A DNA stretch of 64,000 nt, from NCBI RefSeq assembly GCF_014495845.1, contig NZ_CP061080.1, forward strand, positions 4,950,001 to 5,014,000. The letters are read 5' to 3'. The notes beneath the pieces were generated by a model. That model made no database searches. It was not told where the DNA came from and was given only the letters and a program-made list of their open reading frames with translations. A program made the position numbers and the translations under genes. This document shows, piece after piece, positions 51,398-59,971 of this stretch. The DNA comes from Aquibium microcysteis (GTDB lineage: Bacteria; Pseudomonadota; Alphaproteobacteria; Rhizobiales; Rhizobiaceae). Positions within the stretch are counted from its first letter, which is position 1; each line of letters starts with the position of its first letter.

Positions 51398-53848
51398 TCA
51401 CTCCGCAGCTTGTCGGAAGGGAAGGGCCGCCATCGGCCGGAACTCGTGCTTGTCCTTGCCCGACACCCGCTCCGACCACGGGTCCACCTGCGCGAATCTC
51501 TGGCTGAACACGAAGCGGTCGAAATAGGCCTTCCGGCGGTCGCGGTCGTCGAGCACCTGCCGTCTGATCTCGGCCACGCCGATGCGTTTGGCCCATTTGT
51601 AGATGCGCTCGAGGTATCGGGCCTGCTCGCGATACATCTGCGTCAGCGCCACGATCACCTCCAGCGCCTCGTCCTCGGTCTTCAACAGGCCGAGCACTTC
51701 GGTGCCCTTGATGTCGAGGCCGGCGGCACCCGCGAAGTGAATCTCGTAGCCCGAGTCCACGCAGATCACGCCGACGTCCTTGCAGGTCGCTTCCGCACAA
51801 TTGCGCGGGCAGCCCGAGACGCCCATCTTCACCTTGGCAGGCGTCCAGGATCCCCACATGAACTTCTCGATGCGGATGCCGAGGCCGGTGGAATCCTGGG
51901 TGCCGAAGCGGCACCAGTCGGTGCCCACGCAGGTCTTCACCGTGCGCAGGCCCTTGGCATAGGCGTGGCCCGAGACGAAGCCGGCCTTGCCGAGGTCGGC
52001 CCAGACCGCCGGCAGGTCCTCCTTCTTCACGCCCAGCATGTCGATGCGCTGCCCGCCCGTCACCTTCACGGCGGGGATGGCGAACTTGTCGACCACGTCG
52101 GCGATGGCGCGCAGCTCCTTCGCATTGGTCATCCCGCCCCACATGCGCGGCACCACCGAATAGGTGCCGTCCCGCTGGATGTTGGCGTGCACGCGCTCGT
52201 TGACGAAGCGCGACTGGTAGTCGTCGGCATATTCGTTGGGCCAGTCGGCGACGAGATAGTAATTGAGCGCCGGCCGGCACTTCGAGCAGCCGCAGGAGGT
52301 CTTCCACTCCAGTTCCTGCATGACGGCGGGAATGGTCTTCAGCGACTTCGCCTTGATCAGGCGGCGAACCTCATCGTGGCCGAGGTCGGTGCAGGTGCAC
52401 ATCGGCTGGATGGCGGCCGGATTGTAGCTGTCGCCGATGGTCAGCGTCATCAGCTTCTCCACCAGCCCGGTGCAGGTGCCGCACGACGCCGACGCCTTGG
52501 TGTGGGCGCGCACGCCGTCCAGCGTCGTCAGACCCTTGGCGGTGATGGTCGAGACGATCCTGCCCTTGCAGACGCCGTTGCAGCCGCAGATTTCGGCGTC
52601 ATCCGCCAGCGCTGCAACGGCCGCCAGAGGGTCCGCGGAGGCGCCTCCCTGATAGGCCTGGCCGAAGATCAGCGTGTCGCGCATGGCCGCGATGTCGGCC
52701 TGCTTCCTCTGCAGGTCGGCGAACCAGGCACCGTCGGCCGTCTCGCCGAACAGCACCGTTCCGACGATGCGGTCGCCCTTCAGCACCAGGCGCTTGTAGA
52801 CGCCCGCCGACGCGTCGCGCAGCACGATTTCCTCGCGGTCGTCGCCGTCGGCGAAGTCGCCCAGCGAATAGAGGTCGATGCCGGTCACCTTCAGCTTGGT
52901 CGGCGTCTCGGCATGGACGAAGCGCGCCGCGCCCGTGCCGGCCAGCGTGTCGGCGGCGACCTTCGCCATCTGGTAGAGCGGCGCGACGAGACCGTAGACC
53001 ATGCCGCCCACCTCGGCGCATTCGCCGACGGCCAGAATGTCCGGATCGGAGGTGACCATGCGTTCGTCGGTGACGATGCCGCGATTGACCGTGAGACCGG
53101 CCTCCCTGGCCAGCGCGACGTTGGGACGGATCCCGACCGCCATGACCACCAGCGTCGCCGGTATGGCGGTCCCGTCGTCCAGCTCGACGCTCTCGACCCT
53201 GCTCTCGCCGACGATCCGCTTCGTGTTGGCCTTCGTCCGGACCTTGATCCCGCGCGCCTCGATCGCTCGCTGCAGCAGATAGCCGGCGGCGGGATCGAGC
53301 TGGCGTTCCATCAGCGTCGGCATGACGTGCAGCACCGTCACGTCCATGCCCTGCTGCTTCAGCCCGGCCGCGGCTTCGAGGCCGAGCAGCCCGCCGCCGA
53401 TCACCACCGCCTTCTTCCCCGATCGCGCCGCCGCGAGCATGGCGTCGACGTCGTCGAGATCGCGGTAGCTCACGACGCCGGTCAGGTCCCTGCCGGGCAC
53501 CGGAATGACGAACGGCACCGAGCCGGTGGCGACGACGAGCCTGTCGTAGGGTGCCGTCACGCCGCGGTCCGACGTGACCGTCTTCGCGTCGCGGTCGATC
53601 GCGACGATCCTGTGGCCCTTGTGCAGCGTGATGCCGTTGGCGGCATACCAGCCGTCGCCATGGATGACGATCTCCTCGAAGCTCTTCTCGCCCGACAGCA
53701 CCGGCGACAGCATGATGCGGTCGTAGTTGACCCGCGGCTCGGCGTTGAAGATCGTGACGGCGTAGCGGTCCGGCGCGGCGTCCAGAAGATGCTCCAGCAT
53801 CCGCCCGGGCGCCATGCCGTTGCCGACGATGACGAGTCTTTCGGCCAT
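51398..53848 (-). CDS. nirB: Nitrite reductase (NADH) large subunit
   Basis: 816 residues. FAD/NAD(P)H domains at the N-terminus (VIVGNGMAPGRMLEHLL; AVVIGGGLLGLEAAAGLKQQ), two BFD-like [2Fe-2S] stretches in the middle (CGCNGVCKG ... CGTCTG; CTCTDLGH ... CGCSKCRPALNYY), and the siroheme/[4Fe-4S] part at the C-terminus with Cys clusters in TCVGTDWCRFG and GVSGCPRNCAEATCKDVG. Reduces nitrite to ammonium with NADH in the cytoplasm. Six bases from the transporter ATPase gene. Confidence 0.97.
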   Translation of the reverse strand: MAERLVIVGNGMAPGRMLEHLLDAAPDRYAVTIFNAEPRVNYDRIMLSPVLSGEKSFEEIVIHGDGWYAANGITLHKGHRIVAIDRDAKTVTSDRGVTAPYDRLVVATGSVPFVIPVPGRDLTGVVSYRDLDDVDAMLAAARSGKKAVVIGGGLLGLEAAAGLKQQGMDVTVLHVMPTLMERQLDPAAGYLLQRAIEARGIKVRTKANTKRIVGESRVESVELDDGTAIPATLVVMAVGIRPNVALAREAGLTVNRGIVTDERMVTSDPDILAVGECAEVGGMVYGLVAPLYQMAKVAADTLAGTGAARFVHAETPTKLKVTGIDLYSLGDFADGDDREEIVLRDASAGVYKRLVLKGDRIVGTVLFGETADGAWFADLQRKQADIAAMRDTLIFGQAYQGGASADPLAAVAALADDAEICGCNGVCKGRIVSTITAKGLTTLDGVRAHTKASASCGTCTGLVEKLMTLTIGDSYNPAAIQPMCTCTDLGHDEVRRLIKAKSLKTIPAVMQELEWKTSCGCSKCRPALNYYLVADWPNEYADDYQSRFVNERVHANIQRDGTYSVVPRMWGGMTNAKELRAIADVVDKFAIPAVKVTGGQRIDMLGVKKEDLPAVWADLGKAGFVSGHAYAKGLRTVKTCVGTDWCRFGTQDSTGLGIRIEKFMWGSWTPAKVKMGVSGCPRNCAEATCKDVGVICVDSGYEIHFAGAAGLDIKGTEVLGLLKTEDEALEVIVALTQMYREQARYLERIYKWAKRIGVAEIRRQVLDDRDRRKAYFDRFVFSQRFAQVDPWSERVSGKDKHEFRPMAALPFRQAAE

Positions 53849-53853
53849 CGCGC

Positions 53854-54654
53854 CTACTCCGCCGCTTCCACGAAGCGATGCCGCTCGTAGAGGAACTTCA
53901 GCACCGCCTCGCGGCAGCGCAGATAGGTGCGGTCCGAGGCCAGCGCGATCCGGTTGCGCGGCCGCTCCAGCGGCACGTCGAGCACCTCGCCGATCCGCGC
54001 CGCCGGCCCGTTGGTCATCATCACGATCCGGTCGGACAGAAGCACCGCCTCGTCGACGTCGTGCGTGATCATCAGCACCGTATTGCCGAGCGCCTGGTGG
54101 ATCTGCATCACCTGGTCCTGCAGATGCGCCCGCGTCAGCGCGTCGAGCGCGCCGAACGGCTCGTCGAGCAGCAGCACCTTGGGCTCCATCGACAGCGCGC
54201 GTGCGATGCCGACGCGCTGCTTCATGCCGCCCGAGATTTCCGAGGGCCGCTTGTCGCGGGCGTGCCCCATGTGGACGAGGTCGAGATTGTACTTCGTCCA
54301 CTCGGCCCGCTCGGCGGCCGACTTCGTGGCGCCGAACACCTTGTCGACCGCCAGCGCGACGTTCTCGTAGACGGTCAGCCAGGGCAGCAGCGAGTGGTTC
54401 TGGAACACCACCGCCCGGTCCGGCCCCGGATCGTCGACCGCCTTGCCGTCGAGCAGCACCGCGCCGACGGTCGACGGCGTCAGGCCGGCGACGATGTTGA
54501 GCAGCGTCGACTTTCCGCAGCCGGAATGGCCGATGATGGAGATGTACTCGCCCTTCTCGACGCCGAGCGTCACGTCGCGCAGCACCTCGGTGGTGGCACG
54601 GTCGCGGGTGAAGGTCTTTCCGATGCCCTCGATGGAGAGATAGTGGTTGGCCAT
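53854..54654 (-). CDS. Nitrate ABC transporter ATPase
   Basis: 266 residues (NrtD/NasD/SsuB-TauB type). Walker A GHSGCGKSTLLN near 43, Q-loop QNHSLLPWLT, signature ISGGMKQRVGIARAL, Walker B VLLLDEPFGALD, and H-loop ITHDVDEAV. Paired with the permease 11 bases upstream and the nitrate-binding protein. It lacks the NrtA-like C-terminal extension found in cyanobacterial NrtC. Confidence 0.95.
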   Translation of the reverse strand: MANHYLSIEGIGKTFTRDRATTEVLRDVTLGVEKGEYISIIGHSGCGKSTLLNIVAGLTPSTVGAVLLDGKAVDDPGPDRAVVFQNHSLLPWLTVYENVALAVDKVFGATKSAAERAEWTKYNLDLVHMGHARDKRPSEISGGMKQRVGIARALSMEPKVLLLDEPFGALDALTRAHLQDQVMQIHQALGNTVLMITHDVDEAVLLSDRIVMMTNGPAARIGEVLDVPLERPRNRIALASDRTYLRCREAVLKFLYERHRFVEAAE

Positions 54655-54665
54655 GGTCCCGCTCC

Positions 54666-55562
54666 TCAGGATGCCGCGGTGCCGCGGGTGACGCGGTTGC
54701 CGATGAAGGCCACGATCCTGTCGAGCACGAAGCCGACGAGGCCGACATAGATCAGGGCCAGGATGATGTCGCTGATCAGGGACGAGTTCCACGCGTCCCA
54801 GATGAAGAAGCCGATGCCGACGCCGCCGATCAGCATCTCGGCGGCCACGATCGCCAGCCAGGACAGGCCGATGCCGATCCTGAGGCCCGTGAAGATGTAG
54901 GGTGCCGCCGCCGGCAGCATGATCTTGGCGAAGTATTCGAAGCCGTTGAGCCGGAGCACCCGCGCGACGTTGCGATAGTCCGACGGGATGTTGCGGATGC
55001 CGACGGCCGTGTTGATGATGATCGGCCAGATGGCGGTGATGAAGATGACGAAGATCGCCGACGGCTCGCCGTCGCGGAACGCCGCCAGCGACAGCGGCAG
55101 CCAGGCCAGCGGCGGCACGGTGCGCAGCACCTGGAAGATCGGGTCGAGGCCGCGCATGGCGAGGCTCGACTGGCCCACCAGCACGCCGAGGCCGATCCCG
55201 GCCACCGCCGCCAGCAGATAGCCGAGCGCCACGCGCTGCAGGCTCGCCAGCAATTGCCAGCCCATGCCCTTGTCGTTGCCGCCATTGTCGTAGAACGGGC
55301 TGACGATGAGTTCCCAGGTGTCGGTGACCACCTGCGAGGGCGGCGGCAGCGCGGAGGTCGGGCTGGAGCACAGCACCTCCCACAGCCCGACCAGCATCGC
55401 CAGCACGACCAGCGGCGGCAGCAGCGTGGCAGCGGCGCCGCGCGCCATGTCGGCCAGCCGCCCCGGATTCGGTCTGGCCTGCACGGGAAGCGTGAGGATC
55501 GTCGCGGCCGGCCGGGCCGGTGTCGTCGCGGGCTGGAGCGTCTTTGCCGCCGTGGCTGTCAT
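54666..55562 (-). CDS. nrtB: Nitrate ABC transporter permease
   Basis: 298 residues, six membrane helices, BPD-transport family 1 of the NrtB/SsuC kind, with the EAA-type loop near ARVLRLNGFEYFAKIMLPAA and the LRTVPPLAWLPLSL helix region. A Thr/Ala/Pro-rich cytoplasmic N-terminus of about 40 residues. Between nrtA (79 bases upstream) and the ATPase gene. Confidence 0.95.
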   Translation of the reverse strand: MTATAAKTLQPATTPARPAATILTLPVQARPNPGRLADMARGAAATLLPPLVVLAMLVGLWEVLCSSPTSALPPPSQVVTDTWELIVSPFYDNGGNDKGMGWQLLASLQRVALGYLLAAVAGIGLGVLVGQSSLAMRGLDPIFQVLRTVPPLAWLPLSLAAFRDGEPSAIFVIFITAIWPIIINTAVGIRNIPSDYRNVARVLRLNGFEYFAKIMLPAAAPYIFTGLRIGIGLSWLAIVAAEMLIGGVGIGFFIWDAWNSSLISDIILALIYVGLVGFVLDRIVAFIGNRVTRGTAAS

Positions 55563-55641
55563 GTCGTCGTTCCTTTCTGTCCGATGGATGGTCGGGGCGC
55601 CGCCGTCCGCCGCGCCGGTCGGCGGGACGGCGGCGTCCGGC

Positions 55642-56949
55642 TCACGCCATGCGCTTGATGGTCAGGCTCTCGAGGTAGGCGGAGGGGTTTTCGGGGTCGA
55701 AGACCTTGCCGTCGAAGAAGGTCTCGGGGCCGCGCGAGGTGGAGGTCGGAATGTCGGTGACGCCCAGTTCGGCCGCCGCCGCGCGCCACAGGTCCTCGCG
55801 GTTGACCTTGTCGATCAGCGCCTTCGTGTCGGTGGTTTCGGGCAGGTAGCCCCAGCGGATGTCCTCGGTCAGGAACCACAGGTCGTGGCTGCGGAACGGG
55901 TAGGAGGCGTGGTGCGCCCAGTAGTGCATGATGAACGGGCTGTTCTCGACCACCTTGCCGTTGCCGTAGTCGAAATTGCCGCGCATCCGTTCGACGACGT
56001 CGGTGAAGGGAGCGTTGATCCAGTTGCGCTTGGCGCAGATCTGCGCGAGCTCCTCCTTGTTGGCCATGTCCTCGCACCATTGCTGGGCTTCCATCACCGC
56101 CATCAGCAGCGCCTTGGTGGCGTTGGGATAGGCCTCGACGAAGTCGGCGCGCATCGCGAAGGCCTTCTCGGGATGCTTGTCCCAGAGCTCGCCGGTGGTG
56201 AGCGCGGTGTAGCCGATCTGCTGGTTCTTCAGCTGCTCGTTCCACGGCTCGCAGACGCAGAAGCAGTCCATGGTGCCGACCTTCATGTTGGCCACCATCT
56301 GCGCCGGCGGCACCACGATGGTGGAAATGTCGGAGTTCGGATCGATGCCGCCGGCCGCCAGCCAGTAGCGGATCCACAGGTCGTGCGTGCCGCCCGGGAA
56401 GGTCATCGCGGCCTTGACCTCCTTGCCGGACGCCTTCTTGGCGGCGAGCGCGGCCTTGAACGGCGCCGCGTCGGTGCCGAGCTTCAGGTCGGCATATTCC
56501 TGGCCGACGGAGATGCACTGGCCGGCCACGTTCAGCCGGGCGAGGATCATGATCGGCGTCGGCTGGTTGTTCTGGGTCATCGCGCCGGACGAGATCAGGT
56601 AGGGCATCGGCGTCAGGATGTGGGCGCCGTCGATGCCGTTGCCGGCCGCGCCGAGCACCAGGTTGTCGCGCGTGGTACCCCAGGACGACTGCTTGAGAAC
56701 CTCGACGTCCGGCATGCCGTGCTTGGCGAAGAAGCCCTTCTCCTTGGCCACGAACAGCGGACCGGCATCGGTGAGCGCGATATAGCCGAGCTTGGCGCCG
56801 GTCACTTCCGGCTGTGCCGGCGCGGCATGGGCGCCGTAGGGCAGCAGGGTCTTCGCCGCGCCCAGCAGGGCGGTCGTGGCGGCCACGCCCTTGATGAAGC
56901 TTCGGCGCGTCGCCGGGAGGAGGGTGGTCGGATCGGATTTTTCGCTCAT
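55642..56949 (-). CDS. nrtA: Periplasmic nitrate-binding protein
   Basis: 435 residues. The N-terminus has a Tat motif, RRSFIKGVAATTALLGAAKT. The mature NrtA fold shows KLGYIALTDAGPLFVAKEKG, GAHILTPMPYLISSG, PGGTHDLWIRYWLAAGGIDP and FCVCEPWNEQL. First gene of the structural operon; its 164-base leader carries the sigma-54 promoter, ANTAR-type hairpins and a terminator, so expression is controlled both at initiation and by antitermination. Confidence 0.95.
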   Translation of the reverse strand: MSEKSDPTTLLPATRRSFIKGVAATTALLGAAKTLLPYGAHAAPAQPEVTGAKLGYIALTDAGPLFVAKEKGFFAKHGMPDVEVLKQSSWGTTRDNLVLGAAGNGIDGAHILTPMPYLISSGAMTQNNQPTPIMILARLNVAGQCISVGQEYADLKLGTDAAPFKAALAAKKASGKEVKAAMTFPGGTHDLWIRYWLAAGGIDPNSDISTIVVPPAQMVANMKVGTMDCFCVCEPWNEQLKNQQIGYTALTTGELWDKHPEKAFAMRADFVEAYPNATKALLMAVMEAQQWCEDMANKEELAQICAKRNWINAPFTDVVERMRGNFDYGNGKVVENSPFIMHYWAHHASYPFRSHDLWFLTEDIRWGYLPETTDTKALIDKVNREDLWRAAAAELGVTDIPTSTSRGPETFFDGKVFDPENPSAYLESLTIKRMA

Positions 56950-56989
56950 CGTCGTCTCCAGTGGTGACGGCCCGCGCCGTCGGTTGGCC

Positions 56990-57056
56990 AAAAAAAAACT
57001 GCCGATCCGGTCCACCGCGTCCGTCCATCCGGGATCGCGGCAGTCCTGATCGGCAG
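56990..57056 (-). terminator. Attenuator terminator in the nrtA leader
   Basis: On the minus strand CTGCCGATC (57056-57048) pairs with GATCGGCAG (57007-56999), a 9-bp stem closed over about 40 bases that can fold further (CCGCG/CGCGG inside), directly followed by nine Ts (56998-56990). It lies 41 bases before the nrtA ATG, between promoter and gene, so it must be bypassed for expression. This is the expected target of NasT antitermination. Confidence 0.9.
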
Positions 57057-57066
57057 CTTTGCCTGG

Positions 57067-57110
57067 GGCGCCCGTCCTTGGACGCCATGATGTCTTGGCC
57101 ACGAATGGCC
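57067..57110 (-). promoter_or_regulatory. Two-hairpin ANTAR (NasT) recognition element
   Basis: At the very 5' end of the predicted nrtA transcript. Hairpin P1 (57110-57097): GGCC-ATTCGT-GGCC. A 10-base linker. Hairpin P2 (57086-57067): 7-bp stem GGCGTCC/GGGCGCC with hexaloop AAGGAC. ANTAR targets are two such hairpins with hexaloops having A at position 1 and G at position 4. P2 fits exactly; P1 has the A but C at position 4. The terminator follows 11 bases after P2. NasT, an ANTAR protein, is encoded just upstream. Confidence 0.8.
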
Positions 57111-57120
57111 TCGCTCAGGA

Positions 57121-57142
57121 AGAAGCAGGAACCGTGCCAATT
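57121..57142 (-). promoter_or_regulatory. Sigma-54 promoter of the nrtA operon
   Basis: Minus-strand TTGGCACGGTTCCTGCTT matches the -24/-12 consensus, with GG and GC separated by exactly 10 bases; the only notable departure is CTGC for TTGC. The start site would be near 57113, only about three bases before hairpin P1. Implies nitrogen-limitation control through NtrC and RpoN. Confidence 0.85.
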
Positions 57143-57160
57143 TGGGCAAACTCGCCCAAA
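57141..57160. promoter_or_regulatory. Inverted repeat abutting the sigma-54 promoter
   Basis: TTTGGGC-N6-GCCCAAA, perfect 7-bp arms, directly upstream of the -24 element (about -28 to -47). This is closer than usual for an NtrC enhancer and might bind another factor or assist it. Confidence 0.5.
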
Positions 57161-57258
57161 CCGTTGTTATCCTTGGCTCGATGCCGGTTCGTTCGGTAAA
57201 GCTGGCGTGGCTGACGGGCGCGCGCGCGTCAAATGCCGGGCAGGAGTCGGCCTAAAAC

Positions 57259-57273
57259 TTGTGCATTGCACAA
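57259..57273. promoter_or_regulatory. Palindrome in enhancer position for the nrtA promoter
   Basis: TTGTGCATTGCACAA, a perfect 15-bp palindrome about 146-160 bases upstream of the predicted start, just after the nasS stop. It contains the TGCA halves of NtrC sites but with a much shorter spacing, so binding by NtrC is only a guess. Confidence 0.5.
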
Positions 57274-57298
57274 TCCGTGGGCTCGCATGCGCAGCCCC

Positions 57299-58528
57299 TC
57301 AGGCGCCCGCCTGCGCCTCCACATAGGCGTCGAGCGCATGCGGGTCGAAGATCCGGCCGTCGAAGAAGCCGTCCGGGCCGAGCACGAGGCTGGCGCCCGC
57401 CGAGCCGACCGGGGTGGCCGCCGTCAGCGCGCCTTCGACCTTCGCATTGGCGCCCGGGAGCGCGACGCCGAGCGGCTTCAGCGCGCTGCGGTAGAGGTCG
57501 GGGCGATAGCAGTCGAGCGCGATCGCCACGTTGGCCGGCGTGTGCGCGACGTCGCCCCAGCGCACCATCTGGGTATAGAACCACAGCGAATGGCTCTTCC
57601 ACGGGAAGTTCGCCGCCTTGTCGAAGGGCAGGTAGAAATCCTCGATCTGCCGGATCGTCCCTGCGCCGGGATCGAGCCGGCCGGTCAGCGCCCGCATCTG
57701 GATGTCCGCCGGCTGGCCGAGATAGACGGGCTGCGCCATCAGCTCGGTGAGCGCCGGGTGGTTCATGGGGTCCTGGCACCAGCGCGCCGCGTGGTGCATG
57801 GCGCGTAGCAGCGCCGCCAGCGCCTCGGGATGGTCCTTCGCCCAGGCGGCGCGCACGCCCAGCACCTTCTCGGGGCTGTTGCGCCAGATCGCCGCCTTGA
57901 CGGTGGCGATATGGCCGGTGCCCGCGACCACCGAGACGCTGTTCCACGGCTCGCCGACGCAATAGCCGTCGATGCGGCCGGCCGCGAGCGCATCCGCCAT
58001 GAAGGGCGGCGGCACGATGACGATCTCGATCTCGCGGGAAGGGTCGATACCGCAGCCGGCGAGCCAGTAGCGCAGTTCGTAATTGTGCCCCGAATGCGGG
58101 TGGGTCACCGCGAAGCGCAGCATCGGCGCGCCCGCCGCCCCGCGCGCCCGGATGAAGGCGCGCAGCGCGCCGCCGTTGCGCGTCGGGTCGAGATCGGGCA
58201 GCGCGCCGTGCGCGGCCATGCCCTCCCAGACCATGTTCGACACGGTCACGCAGTTGCCGCCGAGCCCGAAGGAGAACGGCACGATCGTGTTCGAGTCAAG
58301 CGGCGTCAGCCCGAGGTTGCAGGCCAGCGGCATCGGCCCCAGCATGTGCGCCACGTCGAAATGGCCGATCGCGATGCGGTCGCGGATGTTGGCCCACGAC
58401 GTCTCGCGGAACAGCCGCAGTTCGACGCCCTCGCGTTCGGCAAAGCCCAGCTCGCGGGCGACGATCAGGATCGCGCAGTCGAAGAGCGGCATGAAGCCGG
58501 CGTCGATCTGGTGCTCGTTCATCGTCAT
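57299..58528 (-). CDS. nasS: Nitrate/nitrite sensor NasS
   Basis: 409 residues, NrtA-like fold without signal peptide, hence cytoplasmic: MPLFDCAILIVARELGFAER, AHMLGPMPLACNLGL, YELRYWLAGCGIDP and GYCVGEPWNSVSVV. NasS binds NasT and holds it inactive until nitrate or nitrite is bound. Overlaps the nasT stop (ATGA at 58525-58528). Although it resembles NrtA, the missing export signal and pairing with NasT decide the role. Confidence 0.93.
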   Translation of the reverse strand: MTMNEHQIDAGFMPLFDCAILIVARELGFAEREGVELRLFRETSWANIRDRIAIGHFDVAHMLGPMPLACNLGLTPLDSNTIVPFSFGLGGNCVTVSNMVWEGMAAHGALPDLDPTRNGGALRAFIRARGAAGAPMLRFAVTHPHSGHNYELRYWLAGCGIDPSREIEIVIVPPPFMADALAAGRIDGYCVGEPWNSVSVVAGTGHIATVKAAIWRNSPEKVLGVRAAWAKDHPEALAALLRAMHHAARWCQDPMNHPALTELMAQPVYLGQPADIQMRALTGRLDPGAGTIRQIEDFYLPFDKAANFPWKSHSLWFYTQMVRWGDVAHTPANVAIALDCYRPDLYRSALKPLGVALPGANAKVEGALTAATPVGSAGASLVLGPDGFFDGRIFDPHALDAYVEAQAGA

Positions 58529-59124
58529 GGACCTCCTGGCCCGAGCAGGTCGGCGGCCGTCACGAGGCTCTGCGCCACGTCGGCGAGCTTGCGGTTCTGG
58601 TTCATGGCCGTCTTGCGCAGCAAGGCGTAGGCGTCCTCCTCGCTCATCCCGCGCGACTTCATGAGAATGCCCTTGGCCCGCTCGATCAGCTTGCGGCCCT
58701 CCAGTTCGCCGCGCGCCTCCTCCAGTTCCCGCGCCATGCGCGAGAAGGCGTTGAACCGGCTGATCGCCATCTGCAGGATCGGCTTGACGCGCTCCTTGCG
58801 CAGCCCGTCGACGATATAGGCCGAGACGCCGGCATCGACCGCGGCCTCGATCGAGGCCGTGTCGGCGCGGTCGACGAACATGGCGATCGGCCGCTTCACC
58901 GCGCGCGACAGCTGGAACATGTTCTCCAGCATGTCGCGGTTGGGGTTTTCCAGGTCGATCACGATGACGTCGGGGTTCACCTCGGTGATCCGCCGCGCGA
59001 TCCCGCTGACGTCGTGTACCAGGGTCACGGCCGTGTGCCCGGCCTCGCGCAGTCCCTCCTCGATCACCGCCGCGCGGATGCGGTTCTCGTCGATGATCAG
59101 GATGCGGAGGGCGGCGGGCTTCAT
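58525..59124 (-). CDS. nasT: Response regulator/antiterminator NasT (ANTAR domain)
   Basis: 199 residues. An N-terminal receiver-like domain (ILIIDENRIRAAVIEEGLRE, VNPDVIVIDLENPNRD, with Asp at the phospho-acceptor position) and a C-terminal ANTAR three-helix RNA-binding domain (LIERAKGILMKSRGMSEEDA, YALLRKTAMNQNRKLADVAQ). When released by NasS it binds two-hairpin leaders and prevents termination; the leader of nrtA 1.4 kb downstream fits. Confidence 0.95.
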   Translation of the reverse strand: MKPAALRILIIDENRIRAAVIEEGLREAGHTAVTLVHDVSGIARRITEVNPDVIVIDLENPNRDMLENMFQLSRAVKRPIAMFVDRADTASIEAAVDAGVSAYIVDGLRKERVKPILQMAISRFNAFSRMARELEEARGELEGRKLIERAKGILMKSRGMSEEDAYALLRKTAMNQNRKLADVAQSLVTAADLLGPGGP

Positions 59125-59191
59125 GCGCCGCTAGTTTGCGCGTTCCGCGTTTCGCTGCAATGCAAAAAACGTCCTGCGGCGCCGCACCTGC

Positions 59192-59971
59192 TCAGCCCCG
59201 CAGCGCCGCCACGATCGCGTCGAGCCCGTCGGTCAGGGCGGCGGGACCCGGCTGCAGGATCAGTGGCGACTTGATCTCGACGATGCGCCCGTCGCGCACG
59301 GCGGGGATCTCCTGCCAGCCCGGCCGCGCAGCGATCTTCTCCGGACGCACCTTCTTGCCGCACCAGGAGGCCAGGATCACGTCCGGTGCGGCCGCGATCA
59401 CAAGCTCCGGCGCGACGAGGCGGTCCTTCGCCGCCTTTTCCCCGGCCAGCCCGGGAAAGACGTCGTCGCCGCCGGCGATCGAGACCAGTTCCGACACCCA
59501 GCCGATGCCGCTGATCAGCGGCTCGTCCCATTCCTCGAAGAAGACGCGCGGTCGGGCACGACCGGCGGCTGCCCGGGCGATGTCGGCCAGCCGCGCCTCG
59601 TAGCGCCTCGCCAGCGCCTCGGCCTTCTCCGCCGCGCCGACGAGGGCGCCGACGGTGCGGATCATGGCCAGGATGCCGGCGACGTCGCGCTGGTTGAAGG
59701 CATGCACCGCGATGCCGGCGCGGATCAGTTCCGCGGCGATGTCGGCCTGCAGGTCCGAGAAGGTGAAGACGAGATCCGGCTCCAGCGCCAGGATCTTCGG
59801 GATGTCGGCCGAGGTGAAGGCCGACACGCGCGGCTTCTCCCGGCGCACCCGGGCCGGCCGCACCGCATAGCCGGACACGCCGACGATGCGGGCGTCCTCG
59901 CCGAGCAGATAGAGCGTCTCGACCGTCTCCTCGGTCAGGCAGACGATGCGTTGCGGCGGATATCGTTTCAT
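59192..59971 (-). CDS. BtuF-like (cobalamin/iron-chelate type) binding protein without signal peptide
   Basis: 259 residues from the ATG at 59971. Periplasmic-binding-protein fold III: RIVCLTEETVETLYLLGEDA, GVSGYAVRP, SADIPKILALEPDLVFTFSD, and C-terminal WQEIPAVRDGRIVEIKSP. This is the BtuF/FecB 'cobalamin-binding protein' pattern. No signal peptide or lipobox is present with this start, and the open upstream frame (to 60115) is Ala/Pro/Arg-rich rather than a signal. It may act in the cytoplasm, or the start is mis-set. No BtuC/BtuD is adjacent. Confidence 0.8.
   Translation of the reverse strand: MKRYPPQRIVCLTEETVETLYLLGEDARIVGVSGYAVRPARVRREKPRVSAFTSADIPKILALEPDLVFTFSDLQADIAAELIRAGIAVHAFNQRDVAGILAMIRTVGALVGAAEKAEALARRYEARLADIARAAAGRARPRVFFEEWDEPLISGIGWVSELVSIAGGDDVFPGLAGEKAAKDRLVAPELVIAAAPDVILASWCGKKVRPEKIAARPGWQEIPAVRDGRIVEIKSPLILQPGPAALTDGLDAIVAALRG

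Noticed and set aside
57259..57273. NifA upstream activator site (TGT-N10-ACA)
   Set aside because: The spacing in the palindrome is 7 rather than 10 bases.
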